From contig NZ_BCNM01000001.1 in NCBI RefSeq assembly GCF_001514495.1, positions 310,001 through 374,000 of the forward strand: a stretch of 64,000 nucleotides of DNA, written 5' to 3'. Of this stretch, positions 18,010 to 27,343 are shown piece after piece (position 1 is the first letter of the stretch; each line of letters opens with the position of its first letter). A program made the position numbers and the translations under genes. The stretch is from Paenibacillus pabuli NBRC 13638. GTDB lineage: Bacteria; Bacillota; Bacilli; Paenibacillales; Paenibacillaceae. The notes under the pieces are model-generated. The model was not told the DNA's origin, did not search any database, and worked only from the letters and a program-made list of their open reading frames with translations.

Positions 18010-19412
18010 TTAAGGTATTGATTGTGGATGACGATAAATTGGTGCGAAAAGGAATAAGCTCCGCAATGCCATGGAACGATTTCGGCATGGAGGTTGTTGG
18101 AGAAGCAAGTAACGGCGCTAAGGCGCTGGATTTTCTGGAATCCAACTCGGTGGATCTGATGCTAACGGATCTTGCGATGCCCGTGATGTCAGGCATTGAA
18201 CTGATGCGCGCCGCAAGGCAGCTATACCCGGAACTTCATATTGTCGTGCTTACGCTTCATCAGGATTTTGATTATATCCAGGAAGCGCTTCGGCTGGGAG
18301 CGATCGACTATATAGCCAAAGTTCAGCTTGAGAAGGAACAATTCGAACATGTACTTAATCGAATACATACCCGGATTGGTGAGCTCACGAATACAAGACG
18401 AAAGCTGCCGCAGCTAGGTGAAACCAACGTCCATTATCGTAAAGTGTATACACTTGTTTCACTGGACCGAAAATCCGGCCAGATCTGGCCCATTGGACTC
18501 GAATCCGGTTCAGACGAGGTCCAATTTGAGGTGGAACGGAACAGCTGGATGTGGGCGGTACCTCAGGGTGGAGAGGATCAGCTATTTGATAGATTGAAGG
18601 GGTATTTGGATCAAGTTCCTCAAGGTGCGCTACTGGTGTTGTCTGATGTACAGGAACGGACATGGTCGCAAATTCAAAACTGGATTATTAACTATACAGA
18701 AACGTCCTTATTTTATGCGTATGAACCCCAAGATCCGTTTATTGCCGTTTCCATGAATGAAGAAGATACAGCTCCAATAGAACCTCGGGATGAGGACATG
18801 GATCGTATTAAGCGAAGTTGGTTTCTATCTCCGTGGACGCATAACGACAATGATTACAACCAGCTTATTGAAGAGTTTAAATCCTTAAGGCTGCATAAAG
18901 GGCAGTTGATGGGATTACTGTACTCCCTGGTTATGGAGTGGAACCAACTTTTTGCCCAGACTACGATGGGCAGAATCTCAATGATCCATTCTTTTCAATC
19001 CTGGTACGAAGTGGAACAGTGGATCAAGCAGACCTCTGAAAGCATACGAAAGGCAGATGAACAGGTTTCTTATTCTCAGGAAATGATAGATGGGGTGAAA
19101 AAAGCCGTGATGATCATGCAGAATGATTTGGGTCAGGCTTTTACAGCTTCAGGGCTGTCACAGCAGCTCAACATTAGTCGCAGCTATTTCAGCCAATGCT
19201 TCAAGGACATTATGGGGAAAACCTTTAACGATTATTCCCGATATATACGTATAGAGAAGTCGAAAGAGTATTTATTGAATACAAACAACACGATTTTCTG
19301 GATTGCAGAGCGGGTGGGTTATACGGATGAAAAATATTTCAGCCGAATCTTTCGCGAATTGACAGGCTTGCTGCCTAGTGAATATCGACAGTTAGGCAAA
19401 GGGGATAAATAA
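18006..19412 (+). CDS. Response regulator, YesN family (AraC-type output)
   Basis: Protein of 468 residues: receiver domain with phospho-acceptor Asp in VDLMLTDLAMPVMSG (about Asp55), a middle region of about 230 residues without a motif I recognise, and a C-terminal AraC double helix-turn-helix (FTASGLSQQLNISRSYFSQCF, then IAERVGYTDEKYFSRIFRE). ATG overlaps the kinase stop codon. It probably activates the downstream solute-binding protein and permease genes, as YesN-type regulators do. Confidence 0.95.
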   Translation: MIKVLIVDDDKLVRKGISSAMPWNDFGMEVVGEASNGAKALDFLESNSVDLMLTDLAMPVMSGIELMRAARQLYPELHIVVLTLHQDFDYIQEALRLGAIDYIAKVQLEKEQFEHVLNRIHTRIGELTNTRRKLPQLGETNVHYRKVYTLVSLDRKSGQIWPIGLESGSDEVQFEVERNSWMWAVPQGGEDQLFDRLKGYLDQVPQGALLVLSDVQERTWSQIQNWIINYTETSLFYAYEPQDPFIAVSMNEEDTAPIEPRDEDMDRIKRSWFLSPWTHNDNDYNQLIEEFKSLRLHKGQLMGLLYSLVMEWNQLFAQTTMGRISMIHSFQSWYEVEQWIKQTSESIRKADEQVSYSQEMIDGVKKAVMIMQNDLGQAFTASGLSQQLNISRSYFSQCFKDIMGKTFNDYSRYIRIEKSKEYLLNTNNTIFWIAERVGYTDEKYFSRIFRELTGLLPSEYRQLGKGDK

Positions 19413-19461
19413 CGTTAGCTCCGCATAACCGACTGACAGTCCGGTGAAAGAAGGGAAAGCA

Positions 19462-21120
19462 ATGATCAAGAAGATGGCTGCTTTTGTTGTTGTCGTCAGC
19501 TTGATTGCGGTTATCGTATTTTCCAGTATCTCGTACTTTCGGGAATCACCAATTGGACCAGCGACAATCGCACCTGACACAGCCACCACAGAACCATTTG
19601 GCAAATATGAACATCCCGTTTCCATCCGGTTGGGATATGTGGTAGATCCCACAGGGACGGATCTTTCCGAAGGAGAGACATTAGAAAAAAACCTGTGGAA
19701 AACGGCGATTAAGCAAAACCTTAACATTGATGTCGAGGTCATGTGGCAGGTATCCAAGGAGAATTTTGGTCAGAAAATTGATCTGGCTATTGCGAGCAAT
19801 GATCTGCCAGATGCGATGATCGTAAATCAGGTTCAGTTGAATGAGATGGTCAAAGCGGGAGAAATTGAAGATCTGACCAAGGCATATACAAGCAGCGCTT
19901 CACCTGAAATGAAGAAAATTATCGACAGCACCAATGGATTGGCTCTGGAACAAGTGACCTTTGAAGGGAAAATAATGGCTGTTCCGTCTGTGACGTCAGA
20001 AGACTTTAGTATGCTCTGGATCAGACAGGACTGGCTGGATCGTCTTGGATTAAAACCACCGAAAACGGTGGACGAATTGGAAGCGATCGCGAAGGCCTTT
20101 GTGGAGCAGGACCCTGATGGGAATGGGAAACGCGATACGATCGGGCTTGCCTCAAGCACGAGTCTGTTTAACGATTTCAACAACAGCGCTTTTGCTTTTG
20201 ATCTAACACCGATATTCTCGGCTTATGGAGCTTTCCCCGGATATTGGCTTGAAAAAGATGGAAAACCTGTATACGGTTCGATTCTACCCGAGACAAGGAA
20301 CGCTTTGGTCAGGCTTCGTGATATGTATGCCAAAGGTCTCCTTGATCCAGATCTGGGCATCCGCAAAGAGCCAGAGGAAACGGTCATTAGCGGACAGGCG
20401 GGGATGTTCTTTCAAGGTTTCTTTGCAGGATACTGGCCGCTCCCAAGCGCTTGGCTGAATGATCCCAAGGCGAACTGGCAGGCTTACGCGCTCCCCCTGG
20501 ATGCAAATGGAGCCTATCGTGTCAAGGTGGATAATCCCTCAAGTTCTTTCCTAGTGGTTCGTAAAGGGTATGCTCATCCGGAAGCGATCATTAAGATAAA
20601 CAATCTGTACCTCCGGGATGAGTTCAAGTATGGAACCAGTTTTATGCTGAGCCGCAATTTCTTTGCCCCGGCAGATGAAGCTCGTTATGAATCCAAAGCT
20701 GTGCAGGAGATTCTGGCAGGAACCAAATCACCAGCCGATTTCAAGGACAAGTCCGAATATAAGCTGCTGGAAAATACAGTTTCGACGATAAAACAAACCA
20801 AGCTAAAGCCTTATGGTCAACTTGGTATTTCGTATTGGGATCAGCACAGCGAGAACTTTATGCGTGGTTATTCACTGCTCGTCGGTGGAAGAAACTTCTT
20901 CGATCCGAATATTCATAAAGTTCGAAGCCTTACCTACAAACGTACGCCAGCGGTGGAGACATTGTGGAGCAAACTGTCCAAGCTGGAACATGATACGTTT
21001 TTGAAAATTATTTTAGGCACTGCGCCGATCGATTCATTCGATCCATTTGTACAGGAGTGGAAGGAATTGGGGGGGAACCAAGTGACTGCAGAGGTGACTG
21101 CTTCCCAGAACCAACGCTGA
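19462..21120 (+). CDS. Membrane-anchored solute-binding-like protein of the two-component operon
   Basis: Extracellular solute-binding (family 1) protein of 552 residues. The N-terminus has a hydrophobic segment (residues 6-26) but no lipobox cysteine, so it is likely a signal anchor instead of a lipoprotein. It is a clear paralogue of the lipoprotein encoded at 21459: shared LWIRQDWLD/VWVRQDWLD, SSFLVVRKGYAHPEA/GQFIVVRKGYEHPEL and a similar C-terminus. Lying directly after the kinase and regulator genes, it may present the sugar to the kinase, as in the AraPST and XynDCX systems of Geobacillus. ATG 19462 follows AGAAGGGAA; GTG 19444 is less likely. Confidence 0.88.
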   Translation: MIKKMAAFVVVVSLIAVIVFSSISYFRESPIGPATIAPDTATTEPFGKYEHPVSIRLGYVVDPTGTDLSEGETLEKNLWKTAIKQNLNIDVEVMWQVSKENFGQKIDLAIASNDLPDAMIVNQVQLNEMVKAGEIEDLTKAYTSSASPEMKKIIDSTNGLALEQVTFEGKIMAVPSVTSEDFSMLWIRQDWLDRLGLKPPKTVDELEAIAKAFVEQDPDGNGKRDTIGLASSTSLFNDFNNSAFAFDLTPIFSAYGAFPGYWLEKDGKPVYGSILPETRNALVRLRDMYAKGLLDPDLGIRKEPEETVISGQAGMFFQGFFAGYWPLPSAWLNDPKANWQAYALPLDANGAYRVKVDNPSSSFLVVRKGYAHPEAIIKINNLYLRDEFKYGTSFMLSRNFFAPADEARYESKAVQEILAGTKSPADFKDKSEYKLLENTVSTIKQTKLKPYGQLGISYWDQHSENFMRGYSLLVGGRNFFDPNIHKVRSLTYKRTPAVETLWSKLSKLEHDTFLKIILGTAPIDSFDPFVQEWKELGGNQVTAEVTASQNQR

Positions 21121-21181
21121 AGTGCTAGCCTATAGACGCTGAATTCCACAAAATTGTTTACTGAATTCGATGATTTCCATA

Positions 21182-21219
21182 GCCGGTAGACTCCTGTTTA
21201 GGGAGTTTGCCGGTTTTTC
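21182..21219 (+). terminator. Terminator after the sensor operon
   Basis: GCCGGTAGACTCC and GGGAGTTTGCCGG around TGTTTA, then TTTTT. The remaining 21220-21440 must hold the promoter of the following lipoprotein gene; TTTATAATG near 21396 is a possible -10 without a convincing -35. Confidence 0.75.
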
Positions 21220-21458
21220 TTTGTGCCACACTAGCTGTGCTGCCCTCTCTTAGTAACGAGGATAGACAAATGTAAGTCGGAAGGTAAGATAAATGTTTAC
21301 AACCTACATGCTGCTCGTTAGTCCAAGTGAAAACTGTATACATTTTTCTATCCAAACAAGCGTTTAATCCCTATCTCGGTCCACCTCCTCCAAGATTTAT
21401 AATGAAAGCGCAAACAACATGATAGAGAAATAATCCGAACGAAGGGGAGTTGAATTTG

Positions 21459-23195
21459 ATGAGAAATAATTGGTCAATAAAAGGCAAAATGTTGTCGAAA
21501 CGGCTGGCTGTGCTGTCCATGTCCGCCTTGATGGTTTCTGTCCTTGCAGCCTGTGGGGGGGCCGCCAATCCACCGACTGCTGAGGATGCAGGCCAATATG
21601 AGGTAACGCCTGGAGATCCGTTCAGTGCTTATAAAGACGAAGTGACGGTAACGATGGGGCGTGTTACGACGGCGAACCCAAAATTGCCGGCTGGAGATAC
21701 ATATGAGAACAATGCGTATACCCGTCTGGTCAAAGAAGCATTTAACGCACAAATTAAGGACCAATTTGAGGCTAACGGTGAAGATTACAGTCGTCAGGTC
21801 TCTCTTGCAATCGCTTCCGGGGAACTGCCCGATATGATGCGTGTCGATTCCAAGGATGAACTTAAAGAACTGGTTGATAATGATCTGATTGAAGATCTGA
21901 CGGAAGTGTACAAACAGTATGCCACCGATAATATCAAGCAGACTTACGACTCCTACGATGGCCGCGCACTGGACAATGCCACGATTGATGGCCGACTGAT
22001 GGGCCTTCCGGCGACTTCCCTGGATTCCGCACCAACCATGGTCTGGGTTCGTCAGGATTGGCTGGATGTGCTGGGAATCAAACTCGATGCGGATGGAGAC
22101 GGTGCGATCAAGCTGGAAGATGTAGAGAAAACAGCAGAAGAGTTCCTGAAAAAAGATCCTGGGCAGACCGGGAAACCGGTGGGGATTCCTTTTGTGAACA
22201 CCTTGAATACGACGGACTATAATGGTTCTGCCTATACCATGCTGGGTGTTGCTTCAACCGAAGGGGCGTATCCTCAATATTGGATGAAGGGTGAAGACGG
22301 CAGCATCGTTTATGGTTCAACTACAGAGGAAACGAAGCAGATGTTGGGCATCATGGCCGACTGGTTCAAGAGAGGTATCATTGATCCGCAATTTGGAACC
22401 CGTACATTTGACGATATTACTGCACTTTACACCAATGGTCAGAGCGGCATTGCCTTTGGACCATGGCACATTCCAGACTGGGGACTGAGCAGTGTGAAAC
22501 AGATGGATAAGCATGCGAAATTCACAGCTTACACGCTGGAGGATGCAGACGGTAAGGTAAACGTGGCACACGCGAATCCATCCGGTCAGTTTATCGTTGT
22601 GAGAAAAGGTTATGAACATCCGGAACTCGCGATTAAAATTATTAATCTGTTCTACGATAAATTGGCAAATGACAAAGATGTCGCAACTTCCATGCCAGAG
22701 GCAGCGAAGTATCTGGAAAGCGGCGTAGACGGTTCTACCAGACCTTTTAATATTGAAGTGAACTCGGCAACATCCCTGCTGGATGATTACTCCGACGTCG
22801 TTCGTGGAATTAAAGGCGAGATTGGTTTGGATCAGGTCCGTACAACGGAATCGAAGAACAATATTGGCAGTATCCAGACGTACTTGAAAGACCAGGATAC
22901 GGATGATGTAACAGCCTGGTCGAAATACCACTCGCGTATGAACGGTGTGGGGCTGATCGACAAGCTGACGCAGGAAGGCAAATTCAACTGGATGACGCCA
23001 GCGTTCTCTGGAACTACACCAAGCATGAAACAGACGTGGGCTAACCTGACCAAGATGGAACAGGAATCTTTCATCAAAATCATAACGGGTGCAGAACCGC
23101 TGGATTACTTCGAAACGTTCGTAAGCAATTGGAAGAAACAAGGTGGCGACCAAGTGATCCAGGAGATCGAGGCCGAAACCGCATCCCAAAAATAA
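21459..23195 (+). CDS. ABC transporter solute-binding lipoprotein
   Basis: Family 1 extracellular binding protein of 578 residues. Lys/Arg-rich start, hydrophobic core and the lipobox VLAAC show lipoprotein anchoring; a Gly/Ala stretch follows. This large type (LplA/YtcQ-like) delivers oligosaccharides to permease pairs such as the two that follow. ATG 21459 has GGGGAG at about 10 nt; the TTG at 21450 touches the SD. An intercistronic hairpin lies after the stop, which should keep expression of this gene above that of the permeases. Confidence 0.94.
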   Translation: MRNNWSIKGKMLSKRLAVLSMSALMVSVLAACGGAANPPTAEDAGQYEVTPGDPFSAYKDEVTVTMGRVTTANPKLPAGDTYENNAYTRLVKEAFNAQIKDQFEANGEDYSRQVSLAIASGELPDMMRVDSKDELKELVDNDLIEDLTEVYKQYATDNIKQTYDSYDGRALDNATIDGRLMGLPATSLDSAPTMVWVRQDWLDVLGIKLDADGDGAIKLEDVEKTAEEFLKKDPGQTGKPVGIPFVNTLNTTDYNGSAYTMLGVASTEGAYPQYWMKGEDGSIVYGSTTEETKQMLGIMADWFKRGIIDPQFGTRTFDDITALYTNGQSGIAFGPWHIPDWGLSSVKQMDKHAKFTAYTLEDADGKVNVAHANPSGQFIVVRKGYEHPELAIKIINLFYDKLANDKDVATSMPEAAKYLESGVDGSTRPFNIEVNSATSLLDDYSDVVRGIKGEIGLDQVRTTESKNNIGSIQTYLKDQDTDDVTAWSKYHSRMNGVGLIDKLTQEGKFNWMTPAFSGTTPSMKQTWANLTKMEQESFIKIITGAEPLDYFETFVSNWKKQGGDQVIQEIEAETASQK

Positions 23196-23215
23196 ATGAA
23201 GCTAACACTGCTGAC

Positions 23216-23239
23216 AGGCTGCGATAAGCAGCCTTTCTT
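23216..23239 (+). terminator. Intercistronic hairpin between binding protein and permease
   Basis: AGGCTGC, loop GATAA, GCAGCCT, then TTCTTC. The broken T-run suggests a leaky terminator or an mRNA 3' end stabiliser, giving excess binding protein relative to permease. Confidence 0.6.
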
Positions 23240-23258
23240 CAGGGAAAGGGGTTCATCC

Positions 23259-24173
23259 ATGAAACAGGAAAAATATAAAGCAAGAAACCGCTTGGGCACG
23301 GGTGCCATGTATCATATGATGATGCTGCCTGGCATTTTATTTTTGCTGGTATTCAGCTACATTCCGATGGTTGGTGTCATTACGGCGTTTCAGGATTACG
23401 TACCAGCCAAAGGTATGTTTGGCTCCGAGTTTGTTGGGCTCAAGCATTTTATTTATATGTTCAAGCTGCCGGACATCGGTCAAGTGATCAGTAATACGTT
23501 GGTGATTGCCATCGCCAAGATTTTACTCGGCACCCTGATGGCCATCATTTTTTCCATTTTATTAAACGAAATTCGCTTTAAATTCGTTAAAAAATCCGTG
23601 CAGACCATAGTTTATCTGCCTCACTTTTTGTCATGGGTCGTGCTGGCCTCCGTGGTGGTTAACATGTTCAGTCTGGATGGAAGTGTGAATCAGATTTTGG
23701 CCTTTTTCGGCTTGGAAAATATTAATTTTCTCGGAAGCAACACCTGGTTTCAGCCGTTAATTATCGGGACGGACGTATGGAAGGAATTCGGTTATAGCTC
23801 CATCGTATATTTGGCTGCAATTACCTCGATTGATCCCGGTCTGTATGAAGCGGCAGGAATGGATGGAGCGAGCTGGTGGAGAAAAGTATGGCATATTACA
23901 CTGCCTGGCATGCTGCCTATTATTTTGCTAATGGGCGTCATGAGTCTGACAAATATTTTAAGCGCAGGCTTTGATCAAATCTACAATTTGTATAACCCGG
24001 TTGTCTATGAGTCGGGTGATATTCTGGATACCTATGTATACCGGATTGGTCTCGTTGGAAGACAATATAGTTTTGGTACAGCTGTTGGGTTGTTCAAGTC
24101 AGTAATTGGTATTGTTCTATTATTGTCTGCCAACGAATTAGCCAAAAAATACACCGACAGAAAAATATTCTAA
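23259..24173 (+). CDS. Sugar ABC transporter permease (LplB/YtcP-type, first)
   Basis: Inner-membrane permease of 304 residues with six predicted helices. The N-terminus MMMLPGILFLLVFSYIPMVG is typical of the LplB group, and the EAA loop EAAGMDGASWWRKVWHITLP contacts the ATPase. ATG 23259 follows GGGAAAGGGG. It pairs with the next gene as a heterodimer. No ATPase gene is in the operon, so a shared MsmX-type ATPase encoded elsewhere would energise it (known for these systems). Confidence 0.95.
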   Translation: MKQEKYKARNRLGTGAMYHMMMLPGILFLLVFSYIPMVGVITAFQDYVPAKGMFGSEFVGLKHFIYMFKLPDIGQVISNTLVIAIAKILLGTLMAIIFSILLNEIRFKFVKKSVQTIVYLPHFLSWVVLASVVVNMFSLDGSVNQILAFFGLENINFLGSNTWFQPLIIGTDVWKEFGYSSIVYLAAITSIDPGLYEAAGMDGASWWRKVWHITLPGMLPIILLMGVMSLTNILSAGFDQIYNLYNPVVYESGDILDTYVYRIGLVGRQYSFGTAVGLFKSVIGIVLLLSANELAKKYTDRKIF

Positions 24174-24186
24174 GGAGGCGAAACTT

Positions 24187-25080
24187 GTGTCTTATTCCGC
24201 AAGCCTGAAAGACCGAATGGGCCGGTTTGTCATCTACGCCATCGTTATATTGCTGGCATTGATCTGCCTCCTTCCATTATGGAATATCGTTGCGATTTCA
24301 TTTAGCAGTAGTGAGGCCGTCTCGGCTAATGCCGTAGGTCTGTTACCCGTCAATTTTACAACAGCCGCTTATTCGAAAATTATTGATGATGCGCAGTTCT
24401 GGCGCTCCTTTGGCATTTCCGTTCTACGTGTCGTTCTATCACTTGTGCTTAATATGATTCTTATTGTTTTGATGGCTTACCCGCTATCCAAATCGAAAAG
24501 GGAGTTTAAGGGCAGAAATATTTATATGAATGTCATGATTTTTGCCATGCTGTTCAGTGGAGGGATGATTCCCAGTTATCTGTTGATCAAAAACCTGGAT
24601 ATGCTTAATACGATTTGGTCGCTTGTACTGCCAGGTGCTGTCCCGATATTCAGTGTCATCCTTGTGATGAACTTCTTCGCCGCAGTACCAAAAGCGCTCG
24701 AAGAAGCGGCTTTCATCGACGGAGCAAACGCATTGCAGGTCCTGTTCAAAGTGTATGTGCCCGTGTCTATTCCGGCGCTGGCGACCGTATCCCTGTTCAG
24801 TATCGTGGGCACGTGGAATGATTTCTTTAGTGGATTGATCTATATGACCAAAGTTAGCAATTATCCGTTAATGACCTACATTCAGTCGCTTAATGTGAAT
24901 ATCGCAGAGCTTCTTCAAGCCGGAACGAACTCCGCTCAGCTCAGTAATCTGACTGAAATTTCGAACAAAAATCTAAATGCAGCCAAAATCGTAGTAGCTG
25001 TCATTCCGCTGCTGCTAATATATCCGCTGCTCCAAAAATACTTTGTAACCGGAATTGTTGTGGGGTCGGTAAAAGAATAA
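24187..25080 (+). CDS. Sugar ABC transporter permease (LplC/YtcP-type, second)
   Basis: Partner permease of 297 residues with six helices, the EAA loop EEAAFIDGANALQVLFKVYVP and the family C-terminus LLQKYFVTGIVVGSVKE. GTG start at 24187 with AAGGAGG 7 nt upstream. Last gene of the cluster; a strong bidirectional terminator follows. With the lipoprotein and first permease it forms an importer probably induced by the YesMN-type system upstream. Confidence 0.95.
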   Translation: MSYSASLKDRMGRFVIYAIVILLALICLLPLWNIVAISFSSSEAVSANAVGLLPVNFTTAAYSKIIDDAQFWRSFGISVLRVVLSLVLNMILIVLMAYPLSKSKREFKGRNIYMNVMIFAMLFSGGMIPSYLLIKNLDMLNTIWSLVLPGAVPIFSVILVMNFFAAVPKALEEAAFIDGANALQVLFKVYVPVSIPALATVSLFSIVGTWNDFFSGLIYMTKVSNYPLMTYIQSLNVNIAELLQAGTNSAQLSNLTEISNKNLNAAKIVVAVIPLLLIYPLLQKYFVTGIVVGSVKE

Positions 25081-25101
25081 TGAGCTACTCTGTAGAGAAG
25101 A

Positions 25102-25140
25102 AAGAGGGTTGAAGGCGGAAAGCCTTCAACCCTCTTTTTT
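25102..25140. terminator. Bidirectional terminator, overlapping the LysR 3' end
   Basis: AAGAGGGTTGAAGGC and GCCTTCAACCCTCTT form a perfect 15-bp stem followed by TTTT on the plus strand and preceded by a run of A-rich sequence for the minus strand. The last codons of the LysR gene (KKEG and stop) lie inside the right arm. Confidence 0.9.
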
Positions 25141-26019
25141 GACGAAAAGAAGCTTCTGCAAAAAGACTTCCAGTGCCATGGAACGGGAATGCTCCTTGTG
25201 GCGAATGATAGAGAAGCTGCGTTCCAGATGCAGCTGTCTAATTCGCAGTTCTTCGACTTCCCCGGTTGCCAGCTCCTTAAGAACAATCCATCTGGATACC
25301 ATAGCAATCCCGAGTCCGGCAGCAACAGCTTCCTTCACACCCTGACTGCTGGTGAAAACATAGGACCGCTTGGGACGGATCGCAGTCTGTTCCATATATT
25401 GATCGCTAAACGCGCGTGTTCCCGAACCCAACTCACGGAGCACCCAGACCTGATCCTGAAGCATATTCTGCTCTACCACGACGGAACCGGAGAGGGGATG
25501 ACCAAAAGGAGCTACAACGATCATCTCATCTTTCATGTAAGGGATAACGTCAAGGTCTACCGAGGCTTGCGCTTCACCCTCCACAAATCCGATATCCAGT
25601 TGATTCCCCCTAACTGCAGACAGAATCTCCTGTGTATTGCCAATCGTAACCTGGATGTTGACCTGCGGATACTGAGCTGCGAACTCTGCCAGTTTCTTAG
25701 GCAAAATATATTCACCAATGGTGAAGCTGGCTCCGATCTGAATGCTTCCGGTCACCTCATCCCGCAGCATCTGAATCTCCTGGCGCGCTTCATCGTAGCG
25801 GGCCTGAATGACTTTGGCATGTTTGTACAGGATCGCCCCCGCTTCAGTCAGGGACACCTGTTTTGGCGAACGATGCAGCAGCTTGGCCCCCAACTCATTC
25901 TCCAGATTTTTGATATGCAGGCTCACCCCCGGTTGGGACAGGTTCAGCAGTTCTGCTGCCTTGGAGAAATGGCGTTGTTCCGCAACGGTAATGAAGACTT
26001 TTAACGCATCAGTTATCAT
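25126..26019 (-). CDS. LysR family regulator (CysL/YeiE-like)
   Basis: Regulator of 297 residues: N-terminal winged helix (FSKAAELLNLSQPGVSLHIKNLENELGAKLL) and a periplasmic-binding-like effector domain (about 90-290). Such regulators next to YeiH-type exporters include YeiE and CysL, tied to sulfur or sulfite metabolism; that functional link is by analogy. It is divergent from the exporter gene, and a LysR-type palindrome lies between them, so it probably controls both itself and the exporter. Confidence 0.92.
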   Translation of the reverse strand: MITDALKVFITVAEQRHFSKAAELLNLSQPGVSLHIKNLENELGAKLLHRSPKQVSLTEAGAILYKHAKVIQARYDEARQEIQMLRDEVTGSIQIGASFTIGEYILPKKLAEFAAQYPQVNIQVTIGNTQEILSAVRGNQLDIGFVEGEAQASVDLDVIPYMKDEMIVVAPFGHPLSGSVVVEQNMLQDQVWVLRELGSGTRAFSDQYMEQTAIRPKRSYVFTSSQGVKEAVAAGLGIAMVSRWIVLKELATGEVEELRIRQLHLERSFSIIRHKEHSRSMALEVFLQKLLFVKKEG

Positions 26020-26094
26020 TAGGATTCCTCATTTGAACAGTGTATTTTCATGGATATCAGCCTACTGAGCTCATTTTAGCATAGGATAGCAAAT

Positions 26095-26119
26095 TAATCA
26101 TAAGTTTTTGTAATGATTA
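26095..26119. promoter_or_regulatory. LysR-type operator palindrome
   Basis: TAATCAT-N11-ATGATTA, arms perfect over 7 bp, centrally placed between the divergent lysR and yeiH-like genes. It contains the T-N11-A pattern typical of LysR sites. A separate inverted pair CACTTCCTT (26139-26147) / AAGGAAGTG (26186-26194) reaches the exporter ribosome-binding site. Confidence 0.65.
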
Positions 26120-26201
26120 GAATCGCAGATTCATATTTCACTTCCTTCCTGTCTGCCTCTATAGTGAGGATATACTTTATCCAACAAGGAAGTGTAGAGC
26201 T

Positions 26202-27257
26202 ATGATCTTACAGACACAATTGAGATTCGTTAAAAACATAAACGTAGTTAGGAACCGGGGATTTCTACAGGGGATTGGACTGACATTACTGCTCTCGTTC
26301 ATTGCCAAGCTGCTGGGTTATCTGCCGCTCTTAAATATCATGGGTCAACTTGTTATTGCAATACTGCTTGGTATCCTGTATCGGGCGGTGCGTGGCGTTC
26401 CGCTGAACGCTCAATCAGGGATCTCCTTTTCGGCAAAACAATTGTTGCGGTTCGGCATCATCCTGCTCGGTTTGAAACTAAATCTTCTGGATATTGTCCA
26501 TGCAGGCTACAAAGTGGTTGCGCTAGCGGCAATCAATGTTATTGTTACGATTTTTGTTGTTTACGGACTGAGCAAGTGGCTAAAGATCGACAAACGAATA
26601 GGGCTGCTGACGGCTTGTGGAACAGCCATCTGCGGTGCCGCGGCTGTGGTTGCGATTGCGCCACAGATCAAGGCCAAAGATGAAGAAACAGCAGTAGGTG
26701 CGGCTACGGTGGCTATATTAGGCACAATCTTCACCTTTGCCTATACATTGTTATACCCGGTATTGGGTTTGAGTGCGAATGGATATGGCGTATTCACAGG
26801 CGCTACGCTGCACGAAGTGGCACATGTCATCGCTGGGGCTGCACCTGGAGGGCAAGCGGCACTGGATATGGCAGTCATCGTGAAGCTAACCCGGGTCGCT
26901 ATGCTGGTGCCGATTGCGCTGATCATCGGCTTGTGGAGTGGACGACAAGCGCGGGGAGGAGAGCAAAAATCATTGAAAGGAATTCGGTGGCGTGAATTAC
27001 CAGTACCTTGGTTCATTTTCGGTTTTCTGGCTATGAGTGGATTAAACACGCTGGGTATTATTCCACAAGAGCTGATCTCGGGACTTCTGGTTCTGTCGTA
27101 TATGCTGCTCGCGATGGCCATGGCTGGATTGGGGTTGGGTGTGGATATTGCAACCTTCCGTCGTCTGGGCAAGAAGCCTTTCTTGGCAGGGCTGCTGGGC
27201 TCAGTCGTTTTGTCCGTGATCGGCTTCATGCTCGTTCGTGGCTTTGGTCTGAACTAG
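26202..27257 (+). CDS. YeiH family putative sulfate exporter
   Basis: Integral membrane protein of 351 residues with about ten hydrophobic helices. It matches the PSE/UPF0324 family (YeiH): RAVRGVPLNAQSGISFSAKQLLRFGIILLG, TACGTAICGAAAVVAIAPQI and TLHEVAHVIAGAA. The name putative sulfate exporter comes from the family; transport has been little tested. ATG 26202 follows AAGGAAGTG. Divergent LysR gene supports sulfur-compound control. Confidence 0.9.
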   Translation: MILQTQLRFVKNINVVRNRGFLQGIGLTLLLSFIAKLLGYLPLLNIMGQLVIAILLGILYRAVRGVPLNAQSGISFSAKQLLRFGIILLGLKLNLLDIVHAGYKVVALAAINVIVTIFVVYGLSKWLKIDKRIGLLTACGTAICGAAAVVAIAPQIKAKDEETAVGAATVAILGTIFTFAYTLLYPVLGLSANGYGVFTGATLHEVAHVIAGAAPGGQAALDMAVIVKLTRVAMLVPIALIIGLWSGRQARGGEQKSLKGIRWRELPVPWFIFGFLAMSGLNTLGIIPQELISGLLVLSYMLLAMAMAGLGLGVDIATFRRLGKKPFLAGLLGSVVLSVIGFMLVRGFGLN

Positions 27258-27301
27258 AAGTGTGTTCAGTTCTAGGTATTCCCCTTACATGACGGTTAAT
27301 A

Positions 27302-27343
27302 AAAAGCACACATTGACCCTTAGTGGATCAATGTGTGCTTTTT
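27302..27343 (+). terminator. Terminator after the yeiH-like gene
   Basis: AAAAGCACACATTGA and TCAATGTGTGCTTTTT form a long perfect stem with a T tail. Confidence 0.9.

Noticed and set aside
22317..23189. 290-codon open frame on the minus strand
   Set aside because: Exact shadow of the solute-binding lipoprotein gene; Cys/His/Phe-rich composition, no SD and no domain.
26139..26194. Inverted repeat CACTTCCTT/AAGGAAGTG as an RNA switch hiding the yeiH-like ribosome-binding site
   Set aside because: The likely -10 (TATACT at 26171) lies between the arms, so the left arm would not be transcribed.
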